Part shown: positions 8,964-17,900 of the stretch, piece by piece
Numbering within the stretch: position 1 is the first letter of the stretch
Layout: every line of letters begins with the position of its first letter
Assembly: GCA_031539425.1 (NCBI GenBank)
Contig: JAVKLI010000005.1
Location: 1-22,187 of the forward strand
Direction of reading: 5' to 3'
Source of the DNA: UBA4416 sp031539425
GTDB lineage: Bacteria > Bacteroidota > Bacteroidia > B-17B0 > Aurantibacillaceae
Length of the DNA stretch: 22,187 nucleotides
Program-made: the position numbers and the translations under genes
Notes under the pieces: generated by a model
Databases searched by the model: none
What the model saw: only the letters and a program-made list of their open reading frames with translations
Told to the model about the DNA's origin: nothing

Positions 8964-9983
8964 ATGAAGTTTTTGATTTTATTTAGTCTTATTCTTTTGA
9001 TAATTGCCATTTATCAATTAATAAAAGTATTAGACTTAGTTCGTGAACATAACAAAATACCTAATTGGAAAGTAACTGATAAGGATAATTCAAAGCAAGG
9101 TTTATTGTTTTTAATATTTATGTTTTTGTTTTTTGGATGTTTCTTTTGGCAAGTTGATAAATGGGCTGATAGAATTTTGCCAGAAGCTGCTTCGGAACAT
9201 GGTTTAAATGTAGATGCGTTATGGAATTACAACATCTATTTAGTTACCTTAGTATTTTTTCTTGTTAACGCTTTTTTATTCATTTTTGCCTATAAATATG
9301 CAGGTAAAAAAGGTGTTAAAGCAACCTACTTTGCACATGATAATAGATTAGAAGTGTTATGGACTATAGTGCCATCTTTTACTTTAGCATTTATAATTAT
9401 TTATGGTTTAAAATATTGGAATGAAATAACTTCAAAATCTACTGATCCAAATAAAATTACCATTGAATTGTATGCCAAACAATTTGATTGGACCGCCAGA
9501 TACGCAGGAAAAGATAAAACCTTAGGTGCAACAGATTATCGTCAAACAAGCGGAAGCAACGAGGTAGGTATTGATACACTAGATGCAAATGGATTTGACG
9601 ATATGCTTGTTAAAAATGAAATTCATATCCCAGTAAACCAGGATATTGAATTAAAAATGAGATCACGAGATGTGATACACTCTGCATATTTACCACACTT
9701 TAGAGTTCAAATGAACTGCGTACCAGGGATGGTAACAGAGTTTAAATTTAAACCCATTAAAACAACTGCAGAAATGCGAAAAGACCCTTACGTTATAAAT
9801 TTAATGAATGGAATTAACACTATTAGAGCAAAAGAAAATAAAGAACCTGTAGAATTTGACTATATACTTTTATGTAACAAAATTTGTGGTTCATCACATT
9901 ATAATATGCAAATGACTGTTGTTGTTGAGTCTGAAGCAGACTACAAACAATGGTTAGCAAAACAAAAAACTTTTAAGAAATAA
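8964..9983 (+). CDS. coxB: Cytochrome c oxidase subunit II (CuA subunit)
   Basis: CoxB takes electrons from ACIII or cytochrome c at its binuclear CuA centre and passes them to CoxA. The CuA ligands are visible: His239 (DVIHSAY), Cys304, Cys308, His312 and Met315 in the CNKICGSSHYNM motif. Position 306 is Lys, where most subunit II proteins have the Glu of CxExC. The N-terminus (1-150) shows four hydrophobic segments, at about 1-24, 46-64, 90-112 and 130-150, rather than the usual two. About 30 extra residues lie between the strand after VPGM (252-256) and the CuA loop. No fused cytochrome c domain is present, which fits delivery of electrons by ActA/ActE. It sits 28 nt before coxA. Confidence 0.93.
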   Translation: MKFLILFSLILLIIAIYQLIKVLDLVREHNKIPNWKVTDKDNSKQGLLFLIFMFLFFGCFFWQVDKWADRILPEAASEHGLNVDALWNYNIYLVTLVFFLVNAFLFIFAYKYAGKKGVKATYFAHDNRLEVLWTIVPSFTLAFIIIYGLKYWNEITSKSTDPNKITIELYAKQFDWTARYAGKDKTLGATDYRQTSGSNEVGIDTLDANGFDDMLVKNEIHIPVNQDIELKMRSRDVIHSAYLPHFRVQMNCVPGMVTEFKFKPIKTTAEMRKDPYVINLMNGINTIRAKENKEPVEFDYILLCNKICGSSHYNMQMTVVVESEADYKQWLAKQKTFKK

Positions 9984-10011
9984 CGTTTATAACAAATAAA
10001 ATTCTAAAAAA

Positions 10012-11820
10012 ATGGCAAACGCACATTCAATAAACGAACACTCACATGCTTTAAATCATGATAATGAAGAGCACAAAGAATCTTTTGTGAGTAAATATAT
10101 TTTTAGTCAGGACCATAAAATGATCTCTAGACAATTTTTAATTACTGCCATCATAATGGCTGTAATTGCAATGATTATGTCTGTTATCTTTAGAATGCAA
10201 TTAGCATGGCCAGGAGAAAAGTTTGCGTTTATAAATGCAATGCTTGGCGATAAGTGGGCGAAAGACGGCGTTCTTGACCCTAACATGTATTTAGCTTTAG
10301 TAACCATACATGGTACTATAATGGTGTTTTTTGTATTAACAGGAGGTTTGAGTGGAACCTTTGCTAACCTTTTAATACCTTACCAAATAGGTGCAAGAGA
10401 TATGGCATCTGGATTTTTGAATATGCTTTCGTACTGGTTCTTTTTTGTGTCAGCAGTAATTATGTTGTTTTCACTAACCATTCAAGATGGCCCCGCATCA
10501 GGTGGATGGACAATATACCCCCCACTTTCTGTATTACCAGAAGCAATTCCAGGCTCTAAATTAGGTATGACTTTGTGGTTAATATCTATGACATTATTTG
10601 TGGTATCATCTTTAATTGGGGGTATTAATTACATTGTTACGATTTTAAATTTAAGAACCAAAGGTATGACCATGACTCGTATGCCACTTACTATGTGGGC
10701 ATTATTAGTTACAGCAGTTGTTGGTTTATTATCTTTTCCAGTTTTAGTATCATGTGTGGTATTATTAATTTGTGATAGAAGTTTAGGGACTAGTTTTTAC
10801 TTATCAGATATTTATATAGGTGGGCGTCCGTTAGATAATGTAGGAGGAAGCCCCATTTTATTTGAACATTTATTTTGGTTTTTAGGTCACCCGGAAGTGT
10901 ATATTGTAATATTACCTGCTTTAGGAATTACCTCTGAAATTATTGCAACAAATGCACGTAAACCCATATTTGGTTATAGAGCTATGATAGGTTCTATTTT
11001 ATCTATTGGATTTTTATCATTTATAGTTTGGGCGCATCATATGTTTGTAACAGGTATGGATCCATTTTTAGGTTCTGTGTTTGTGTTTACAACTTTGTTA
11101 ATTGCCATCCCATCAGCTGTTAAAGCGTTTAACTACCTTACCACTTTATGGAAAGGTAATATACAGTATACTCCAGCTATGTTGTTTTCAATTGGTTTAG
11201 TTTCATCATTTGTAACTGGTGGTGTAACAGGTATTATTTTAGCTGATTCTACATTAGATATAAATGTACATGATACTTATTTTGTAGTAGGTCATTTCCA
11301 TATTGTTATGGGGCTTTCTGCCATATTTGGTATGTTTGCTGGGGTTTACCATTGGTTTCCAAAAATGTTTTTACGTATGATGAATAAAAAACTAGGTTAC
11401 TTACATTTTTGGACCACCTTTATTTGTTCGTATGGTGTGTTTTTTCCTATGCACTTTTTAGGAATAGCAGGTGTTCCAAGACGTTATTATACCAATTCAA
11501 ACTTTCCTATGTTTGATAACTTAGTAGATTTGAATGAAATTATAACCATATTTGCTATAATAGCAGCCTTCTCACAAGTTGTTTTTTTAATAAACTTTTT
11601 TTACTCTATTTTTAAAGGGGACAAAGCTCCTCAAAACCCTTGGAATTCAAATACTTTAGAGTGGACAACACCTATGGCTAATATACATGGGAATTGGCCA
11701 GGGGCTTTACCAGAAGTTCACCGTTGGGCTTATGATTATAGCAAGCCAGGTGCGGCTGAAGATTTTATTCCTCAAACGGTTCCTTTGGCAGAAGGGGAAA
11801 AGGATGGTGGAGCGCATTAA
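10012..11820 (+). CDS. coxA: Cytochrome c oxidase subunit I (aa3-type, A-family)
   Basis: This is the catalytic heme-copper subunit (602 aa), which reduces oxygen to water and pumps protons. His100 and His430 should bind the low-spin heme a and His428 heme a3 (HDTYFVVGHFH). His293, His342 and His343 should bind CuB. The GHPEVY motif gives Glu295 and the cross-linked Tyr297, placing it among A1-type oxidases. Asp130 (GARDM) marks the D-channel entry and Lys317 (ARKPIFGY) the K-channel. An N-terminal His-rich cytoplasmic tail of about 35 residues precedes the first helix. It is the last large gene of the operon. Subunits III and IV are not encoded nearby and must lie elsewhere in the genome. 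Confidence 0.96.
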   Translation: MANAHSINEHSHALNHDNEEHKESFVSKYIFSQDHKMISRQFLITAIIMAVIAMIMSVIFRMQLAWPGEKFAFINAMLGDKWAKDGVLDPNMYLALVTIHGTIMVFFVLTGGLSGTFANLLIPYQIGARDMASGFLNMLSYWFFFVSAVIMLFSLTIQDGPASGGWTIYPPLSVLPEAIPGSKLGMTLWLISMTLFVVSSLIGGINYIVTILNLRTKGMTMTRMPLTMWALLVTAVVGLLSFPVLVSCVVLLICDRSLGTSFYLSDIYIGGRPLDNVGGSPILFEHLFWFLGHPEVYIVILPALGITSEIIATNARKPIFGYRAMIGSILSIGFLSFIVWAHHMFVTGMDPFLGSVFVFTTLLIAIPSAVKAFNYLTTLWKGNIQYTPAMLFSIGLVSSFVTGGVTGIILADSTLDINVHDTYFVVGHFHIVMGLSAIFGMFAGVYHWFPKMFLRMMNKKLGYLHFWTTFICSYGVFFPMHFLGIAGVPRRYYTNSNFPMFDNLVDLNEIITIFAIIAAFSQVVFLINFFYSIFKGDKAPQNPWNSNTLEWTTPMANIHGNWPGALPEVHRWAYDYSKPGAAEDFIPQTVPLAEGEKDGGAH

Positions 11821-11853
11821 ATACCAGTATTATTTATCTGTTATTTGAAAACA

Positions 11854-11861
11854 TAATTTTG
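11854..11861 (+). promoter_or_regulatory. Possible -7 element before the small Cys-rich ORF
   Basis: TAATTTTG matches the Bacteroidota -7 consensus TAnnTTTG. It lies 42 nt upstream of the ATG at 11904, which would let the small gene be transcribed separately from coxA. I see no good -33 TTG at the right distance, so this is weak. Confidence 0.3.
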
Positions 11862-11903
11862 ATTTTGGGTTTAATAATAATTTATTAGGTTAAAAGGATA
11901 ATT

Positions 11904-12023
11904 ATGTTACAATCCATTCTTATCCTCATTATTGTTACTATAGCTTGTGTTTATTTATGTAAACATTGTTTTTTTAAAAGTAAAAAAACATGTTGTGATA
12001 ATGGTAAATCATGTGAAAAATAA
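11904..12023 (+). CDS. Small FeoB-associated-type Cys-rich membrane protein (39 aa)
   Basis: This short ORF has one N-terminal transmembrane helix (residues 4-19), a basic stretch (FFKSKK) and a Cys-rich tail with Cys at 30, 31 and 37, plus Cys15, Cys19 and Cys22 in or near the helix. The layout matches the FeoB-associated Cys-rich membrane protein family, small Bacteroidota and Firmicutes proteins often found near feoB and thought to assist ferrous iron handling. Here there is no feoB. The gene follows coxA by 83 nt and ends 10 nt before the convergent stop of the TPM gene. An AAAGGA sequence lies about 6 nt upstream of the ATG, an unusually good ribosome-binding site for this window. The family call rests on architecture, not on alignment. 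Confidence 0.6.
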   Translation: MLQSILILIIVTIACVYLCKHCFFKSKKTCCDNGKSCEK

Positions 12024-12033
12024 ATAGTATCAA

Positions 12034-12858
12034 TTACCAAGAACCACCAGCACCACCTCCTCCAAAGCTACCACCGCCAAAACTTCCTCCACTACCAAAG
12101 CTGCTGCCACCTGAATAACTTCCATATCCCCTTCCTGCAAGACTACCTAAAATAATAGGTCCCATAAATGATGGACGTCCTCCCTTTTTATTTCCAAAAA
12201 AGAAAATGCTAAATATGGAGCCCATAATTACCAATATTAAAATAATTTCTAACCATGATAACTTTTTAGGCGCCTGTTTTTTTGTTTCTATTCCTAACTC
12301 AATGTTGTTTTGAGCATTTTCAATTAATGCTTTAAAATGCTTTGCTTTATCTGAATTTTGATTGGTTTCGTTTTTTAATAGTGCCGAAACTATAGATATT
12401 ACACCGTTTTGCAAACCTTCAGCGTATAACTCTTGCTTAAAAAATGGTTTGATATACTCTTCTATAATTTTTTTACAAGTAGCGTCTGGCAATACGCCTT
12501 CCATACCATAACCTGTGGCTACCCACATTTTACGTTGTTCTTTAAGTATTAATATTAAAACTCCAGAGTTTGATTCTTTTTCGCCTATTCCCCATGCTCT
12601 ACCTAATTTTACGGCATACTGGCTAATATCATCATCTATTTTATTTAATACTACAATACAAATTTGCGTTTGCGTGTTGTTATTTAAATAATTAAGTTGG
12701 TTAGTAAGTATGGTATGTCCTTGGGCAGAAAGTAGGCCAGCGTAATCATTAACTAAAGCGAATGGAGACGGTTTGGGTGGAATATTATCAGCAAAGGTAT
12801 TTTGAATACTGGTTAAACTAATAGAAATAATTAAAAGATATTTTATAATTGATTTCAT
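12034..12858 (-). CDS. Secreted/membrane-anchored TPM-domain protein (YgcG family) with Gly-rich tail
   Basis: This 274-aa protein has an N-terminal signal peptide (cleavage probably near residue 23, after TFA) and a TPM domain spanning about residues 35-165. That domain includes the LVNDYAGLL start motif and the WVATGYGMEGVLPDA core. One transmembrane helix follows at about 200-222, and the tail is Gly/Ser-rich, ending in GGAGGSW. This order is that of YgcG-type proteins, whose TPM domain is periplasmic and whose function is uncertain; links to membrane stress and photosystem II repair are known for relatives. Its start codon overlaps the upstream TPM gene's stop by one base (TAATG), so the two are translationally coupled. 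The common annotation as methanol dehydrogenase is not supported. Confidence 0.88.
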   Translation of the reverse strand: MKSIIKYLLIISISLTSIQNTFADNIPPKPSPFALVNDYAGLLSAQGHTILTNQLNYLNNNTQTQICIVVLNKIDDDISQYAVKLGRAWGIGEKESNSGVLILILKEQRKMWVATGYGMEGVLPDATCKKIIEEYIKPFFKQELYAEGLQNGVISIVSALLKNETNQNSDKAKHFKALIENAQNNIELGIETKKQAPKKLSWLEIILILVIMGSIFSIFFFGNKKGGRPSFMGPIILGSLAGRGYGSYSGGSSFGSGGSFGGGSFGGGGAGGSW

Positions 12859-13283
12859 TATTCTTGAATTATTTCATTAGACAGTTCGTTTACATCAGTT
12901 GTTTTATCATACTTAAAATACGTTTGGAGTTTGACGCCTATATCATGTATAGCATTACAAATTCCTGGTATATAATTTGATTCTTTAAACTCTATAATTA
13001 AAGTATCTATAGTAGATTGCCAATAACTAGGGGGTAAAATTTTATAAATACCCTCATCGGCATAAATGGCTATTTGTTTGGTTTTATAAGCTATGTAAAG
13101 CAGTATTCCATTTCTATTTTTTGTTTGATGCATTTGGTGCTTGACAAATAGATGTTGGGCACGCTCCATAGAGTTAGTGAGTGTACATTTTTTTTCAATA
13201 AGCACTCGTATTTCACCCGACGTGTTAAGTTCTGCTTGCTCTATAGCTTTTTTTAAAATAGCTAATTCTGCTTTTGTAAACAT
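12858..13283 (-). CDS. Small TPM-domain protein without signal peptide
   Basis: The 141-aa product is a second TPM domain of the same family. It has the typical SGEIRVLIEKKC strand and a NGILLYIAYKTKQIAIYADEG core at about residues 58-78. It has no signal peptide, transmembrane helix or Gly-rich tail, so it may act in the cytoplasm, or its export may depend on a partner. Its start is 15 nt after the lemA stop, and its stop overlaps the next TPM gene's start. The lemA-TPM-TPM set recurs in Bacteroidota and implies a shared, still unclear, envelope-related role. Confidence 0.85.
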   Translation of the reverse strand: MFTKAELAILKKAIEQAELNTSGEIRVLIEKKCTLTNSMERAQHLFVKHQMHQTKNRNGILLYIAYKTKQIAIYADEGIYKILPPSYWQSTIDTLIIEFKESNYIPGICNAIHDIGVKLQTYFKYDKTTDVNELSNEIIQE

Positions 13284-13298
13284 GTATAAAAATAAAAA

Positions 13299-13892
13299 TT
13301 ACTCAAACTTTACTTCTGGTGCTTTTTCAGCCCCTGACTCTGCTTGAAAATAACCTTTCATATTAAAATCTAATAACTTAGCTACAATAATAGTAGGAAA
13401 ACGACGCATGGCTCTGTTGTAATCTTTTATTGATTCGTTAAAATCATTGCGAGAAACTTTAATTCTATTTTCGGTACCTTCTATTTGCGCTTGTAAATCT
13501 CTAAAAGATTCGGTAGCCTTGAGCTGAGGATAATTTTCAGTTATCATTAATAATTTACCTAAGGCATTGGATATTTGTCCTTGTGCTTTTTGAAACTGTT
13601 CAATTTTTGCAGGCGTTAAATCATCAGGGTTAACTTTAATTTGCGTAGCAGAAGCTCTAGCTTCAACCACTTCTTTTAAGGTGTTTTTTTCAAAGTTAGC
13701 AACGCCTTTTACAGTGTTTACTAAGTTAGGTATAAGGTCGGAACGACGTTGATAGTCGCTTTCTACATTGGCCCACTTATTTTTAGATAGTTCATCAAAG
13801 TTTACCAGCTTGTTATAGCCACTCCACATAAAAAATATTAATAATAAAATAATACCAGCTATTACAGCCCAAGTAATTTGTTTTTTTGTCAT
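13299..13892 (-). CDS. lemA: LemA family membrane protein
   Basis: This 197-aa LemA protein has one N-terminal transmembrane helix (about residues 5-27) followed by a long helical soluble domain. The domain opens with family motifs (NKLVNFDE, KWANVESDYQRRSDLIPNLV) and ends in the conserved FPxxIVAKLLDF segment. I chose the ATG at 13892, because the ten codons before it (to 13922) would put charged residues before the helix and would overlap the promoter region. It is the first gene of the lemA-TPM-TPM operon. Its biochemical function is unknown in most bacteria. Confidence 0.92.
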   Translation of the reverse strand: MTKKQITWAVIAGIILLLIFFMWSGYNKLVNFDELSKNKWANVESDYQRRSDLIPNLVNTVKGVANFEKNTLKEVVEARASATQIKVNPDDLTPAKIEQFQKAQGQISNALGKLLMITENYPQLKATESFRDLQAQIEGTENRIKVSRNDFNESIKDYNRAMRRFPTIIVAKLLDFNMKGYFQAESGAEKAPEVKFE

Positions 13893-13919
13893 AATGTTTT
13901 TTTTGATTCTTTTACAGTT

Positions 13920-13949
13920 CAAATGTACTAAAAATTTGAATTAAATCAA
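13920..13949 (-). promoter_or_regulatory. Bacteroidota-type promoter of the lemA operon
   Basis: Read on the minus strand, TTG (13949-13947) is followed by a 19-nt spacer and TACATTTG (13927-13920). This matches the TAnnTTTG -7 element with correct spacing. The start site would lie around 13912-13916, about 20 nt before the lemA ATG at 13892. This indicates that lemA has its own start even though xth lies just upstream on the same strand. Confidence 0.6.
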
Positions 13950-13971
13950 TTATAGCAATAGGTTTAAGAAA

Positions 13972-14736
13972 TTAATCTTTGGTTATTTCTAATAACATTG
14001 GGCAATGATCGCTATGAATGGCATCTGGTAAAATAACACTGCGTTTTAGTTTGTTTTGAATATTATTAGTAGTCATTAAATAATCTATACGCCAACCTAA
14101 ATTTTTTGGTCTAGCGCCAGCCCTATAGCTCCACCAAGTGTATTGATGCGGGGCAGCATTAAAATATCGAAATGAATCTGTAAAACCAGATTGAATAAAT
14201 TGTTCCATCCACTCACGCTCTTCTGGTAAAAAACCTGATGTATTTGCATTAGCAATAGGGTTATGAATATCAATGGCTTTATGACAAATATTAAAATCTC
14301 CACCTATAATTAATTGAGGATGTGTTTGTTTTAATTTATTGATATACGTATAAAAATCAGCTAACCATTGCATTTTAAAACCTTGCCTATCACTGTTAGA
14401 ACCGCTTGGGTGGTAAACACTCATTATTGAAAACTGATTAAAATCAGCTCTAATTATTCGTCCTTCAAAGTCGTAAGCTTCAATACCGCAGCCATACTCA
14501 ATGTGCTTTGGTTTAATTTTAGTTAATAAAGCAACGCCACTATAACCTTTTTTTTGAGCTGGATACCAATAGCAATGGTACCCCATGTTTGTAAATATTG
14601 ACTCATCAAACTGATCAGGGTTTGCTTTTATTTCTTGTAAACAAATAACATCTGGATTAGCAGATTGAAGCCAAATGTTAAAATTTTTAGTTAATGCGGC
14701 ACGTATTCCATTTACATTGTATGTAATAATTTTCAT
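13972..14736 (-). CDS. xth: Exonuclease III / AP endonuclease (XthA family)
   Basis: This 254-aa enzyme of the endonuclease/exonuclease/phosphatase fold cuts DNA at abasic sites and trims 3' ends in base excision repair. Catalytic residues are visible: Asn7 (TYNVNGIRAA), Glu35 (CLQEIK), Tyr108 (VYHPSG), Asp147 and Asn149 (GGDFN), Asp218 (WRIDYL), and Asp243-His244 (SDHCPM). Its length is the usual one for the family. It is transcribed in the same direction as the SMC-like operon, but 234 nt separate them. I see no strong promoter in that gap, so read-through from the SMC gene cannot be excluded. The sequence looks like the housekeeping repair enzyme rather than a defence nuclease. Confidence 0.94.
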   Translation of the reverse strand: MKIITYNVNGIRAALTKNFNIWLQSANPDVICLQEIKANPDQFDESIFTNMGYHCYWYPAQKKGYSGVALLTKIKPKHIEYGCGIEAYDFEGRIIRADFNQFSIMSVYHPSGSNSDRQGFKMQWLADFYTYINKLKQTHPQLIIGGDFNICHKAIDIHNPIANANTSGFLPEEREWMEQFIQSGFTDSFRYFNAAPHQYTWWSYRAGARPKNLGWRIDYLMTTNNIQNKLKRSVILPDAIHSDHCPMLLEITKD

Positions 14737-14970
14737 GTATCGAATTTTATTTATTTTGTGGTTTATTTTAAGTTCAATTTACGTGATAGGGTAGAGCCTG
14801 TAAAATAGAATATGGTTAGTTTTAATACTGCAATTTCAATACTTCTATATGTATAAAAAGCACCTTCTCCATTGTATTTGTTATGTTGCGGTAATCAAAT
14901 AAAAAATACATAGTGATGAGTTACAGTTATGTGATATATGTTTTAGTAGGGTTTATGATATTATATTTTA

Positions 14971-17900
14971 TTAAGCTTCTACTTCGGTAACAATGCTTGG
15001 AAAAATTCTTACAGAGTTATCTTCTTCTCTTCTAAATTGGTAGGTGTATTTATAATGCGCTTCTAAACCTGATTTGTTTGGTAAACCGTTAATCATCATA
15101 ATGTTTCTTGTTTTGGCAAAGCGTAATAACTCACGTAAGTAGTGTGCTGATATTTGCCCTACCTCATCAATTATACAATGTACTTTAAAGTTGGTGCTGC
15201 TTCTGTGTGATGATTCTTTAATGAATACATGCAAAAGGGTAATGTATATAATGGCTTTTACAAGAATATCTGTTCCGGTACTACCTATGCTGTCTATCTT
15301 ATGTGTCCAACCAGTTTCATTCATTCCTTCTTTAATGTTAAATTTAAGTTCAAATAAATCTTGTAACCTTATTTCTTCTTGCTCTTGCTCTTTAATCGCT
15401 ATTCTGAGTTGTTCTAAAAGTTTTACAGCGCGGGTGCTTAAATCTCTATTTTTAAACCCTACACTTTCGATACTAAATAAGCCTTCATTGTACATTAAAC
15501 CGTGTTCATCTCTAAACACCTGAATTTGTTTAAGTAGTTTGTACACTTTATTTTCCGAATCTTCAATTTTAATTTTTATAAATTCAATTAAACGTGATTC
15601 TTCAAACTCTGCTTTTTTAAAGTCTTCTGCAATAAGTTCAATAATATGCTCTATTTTTTCTTTTTGGCTGCTTAGTTCTTTAACTTTTGCTGTTACGCTA
15701 TCTGTTACTAAGCCTATTTGTGAGGCAGTTTCGGTTATTGATAATTCAATTTTTGATTCGTTTACAAACAACCTTAAGTTTTGACTAAAGCGCTCGTATT
15801 CTTGGTAGGTAGCATCGTTTCTAATAACAAAGTTAAAGTGGTTATCTAATCTAAATTTACCTGCAAATTCATTTATGTAACGTTGAAATATTTGAAATTC
15901 TTGAATATAATACGCATCATTTTTAAGTAACTGTGTGCACAATTCAATAATAGAATGGTTGTTTTTCTTTGCTTTAGCTTGCTCAATTAAATCAAGGTAT
16001 TTGGCAAACACAGGGGTTTCTTTAAAATTGGCATTAAAGTAATTCATACCCAAATTAAATTCATGCACCTCTTCATCTAAGATTTGTTTAGCTTGCATCA
16101 ACTCTACTTTAGATAAATTATGTTTTTTGATTAATTCATCAATTTCTGCAGTTAGTTGATTGGCCTTAGCTATAAACGATTCTTTTTTTTGTGTAAAATC
16201 TGGTAACTTATCAAAAATATCGCGTTTGTCTTTTAAGTATTCTTGTACCAAAGTACTATGCTCGTCTATTTGAGTTAGTTTGCTTTGTAACTCTTTGATA
16301 GTTTGTTCTGTTCTTGATAGAGCTTTACTATCTACGCCTTTGCTTTTAAAATTTTTATCTTTTTCTCCAACAATTTCATTTTCTTTTTCTTCGTATTCTT
16401 TAACCTGATTTTTCTTCTCTATCTCTAACGCTGCTATTTCATTATCTTTTCTAGCTTTTATATCATTTACACGCTCGGTATGATGTTTGTTAAGCAAATC
16501 ATACTCATCGTTAAACGCTTGTAATAAAATTTTCTTTTTCTTTTCAATAATAGAAAGTTCTTCTTCTACAATATTTATTTTTTGGCGGTTGCTGGTTAAC
16601 GAAAGCTCAACGTTTTTTTGAGCTTGTTGTTTCCAATCTTCAAGCTCTATATTTATTTTTTTCTCTTTGTTTTCAGCTAATTCTAAGGCATAAGTTAGTA
16701 CTTTTACTTCTTCCTTTAGCTCCCCAATTTGCTTGCCAAACTTATCTGTAGCCAATAGTTTTTCATCGGTATTTTTTGATTGAAAAATTTTGATTGTTTC
16801 TTCAATGTTTTTAATTTTAGTAAGCAATTCATTTTTTACAAATTGATACTCTTGTAAAGATTTTGAAGTAGGCTCTACGTGGTCTAATGTTAATTTAACC
16901 CCATATAATGATGTTTCTTTAGAGTTTGTAAATACGGGGTTTAAATCGGTTCTGAATAAGATATCTTCATGCACCACTTTACCTATGCTGCTGTGCCAAT
17001 CTTTAATATTTGATTCTAAAAAGCCATACAATGCATGGTGCTGGGCATTAAGTTTACTTTCAATTTGTTTTATCCCTTCTTTTATTTTTTCAATTTCAGC
17101 ATTTGCTTTTTCAGTTTGATGCTGCAAACTCATTTTAAGTTGCGCTTCCAGACTTTCCCATTCTTTTTGAATAGAGCTTACCATGTTGGTTTTAATGGCT
17201 TTTTCCGATTTATTTTTATAGGTTATAGCTCTTAAATCTGCCAGTTCTGATTCCTTTTCTTTTATTTCATTTTCAAATAAACGTTCGCTTTTTATTATTT
17301 TTTCACTCGCTTTAAGCTCACTGTATTCTTGTTGTTTGCTGTTGTCTTCCCTGTTAAGTTCTAATAATACAGCATCTTTTTTGCGTTTTAATTCTGTTTC
17401 ATTAGTATTAAATTCATCTTTTTGAACCAACAACAATTCATTATAATGGTTATAAATTTCGTTGGTTTGAGAATTTATTTTATTGATGTACGCCATTTTA
17501 TCATTGCGCAATCCTTCAATAAGTGAAGCAAATTTAACTTCAATATTTTGAACATTGGATGTTAACGATTCATATTCACGTCGTGCTATGTTTAGTTCTA
17601 CCTGTAGCTTTTCACGTTCGGTGTGTTTTGTTAAACTATCTTTTATGTTTTTACTATCGTATTCGTTTAGTTTTTTTTGAGCATCTCTTATGGTTTTATC
17701 ATAGTACCCAATCTCTTCTCTATTGCTTAGTTGCTGATCATCTAGCTTTAATTTTACATCTTCAAATTGCTCATTTAATTTATCTAGCTCTTCCTGTTTT
17801 TTTATAGATGCTTTTTGATTTTTTTCGTTTTGCTGCTCTGCATATTTTAAACTATTGCCTAATTGCTCTGCAATTTCTACTTGTGAACTTCTCAGTACAT

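Noticed and set aside
12034..12858. Annotation of the YgcG-type gene as a methanol dehydrogenase.
   Set aside because: The name is a known database error for TPM proteins. There is no PQQ-binding or propeller signature.
14737..14970. Search for a gene, terminator or small RNA between xth and the SMC gene.
   Set aside because: I saw only short frames (14 codons at most of interest) and no stable hairpin with a T-tract on either strand.
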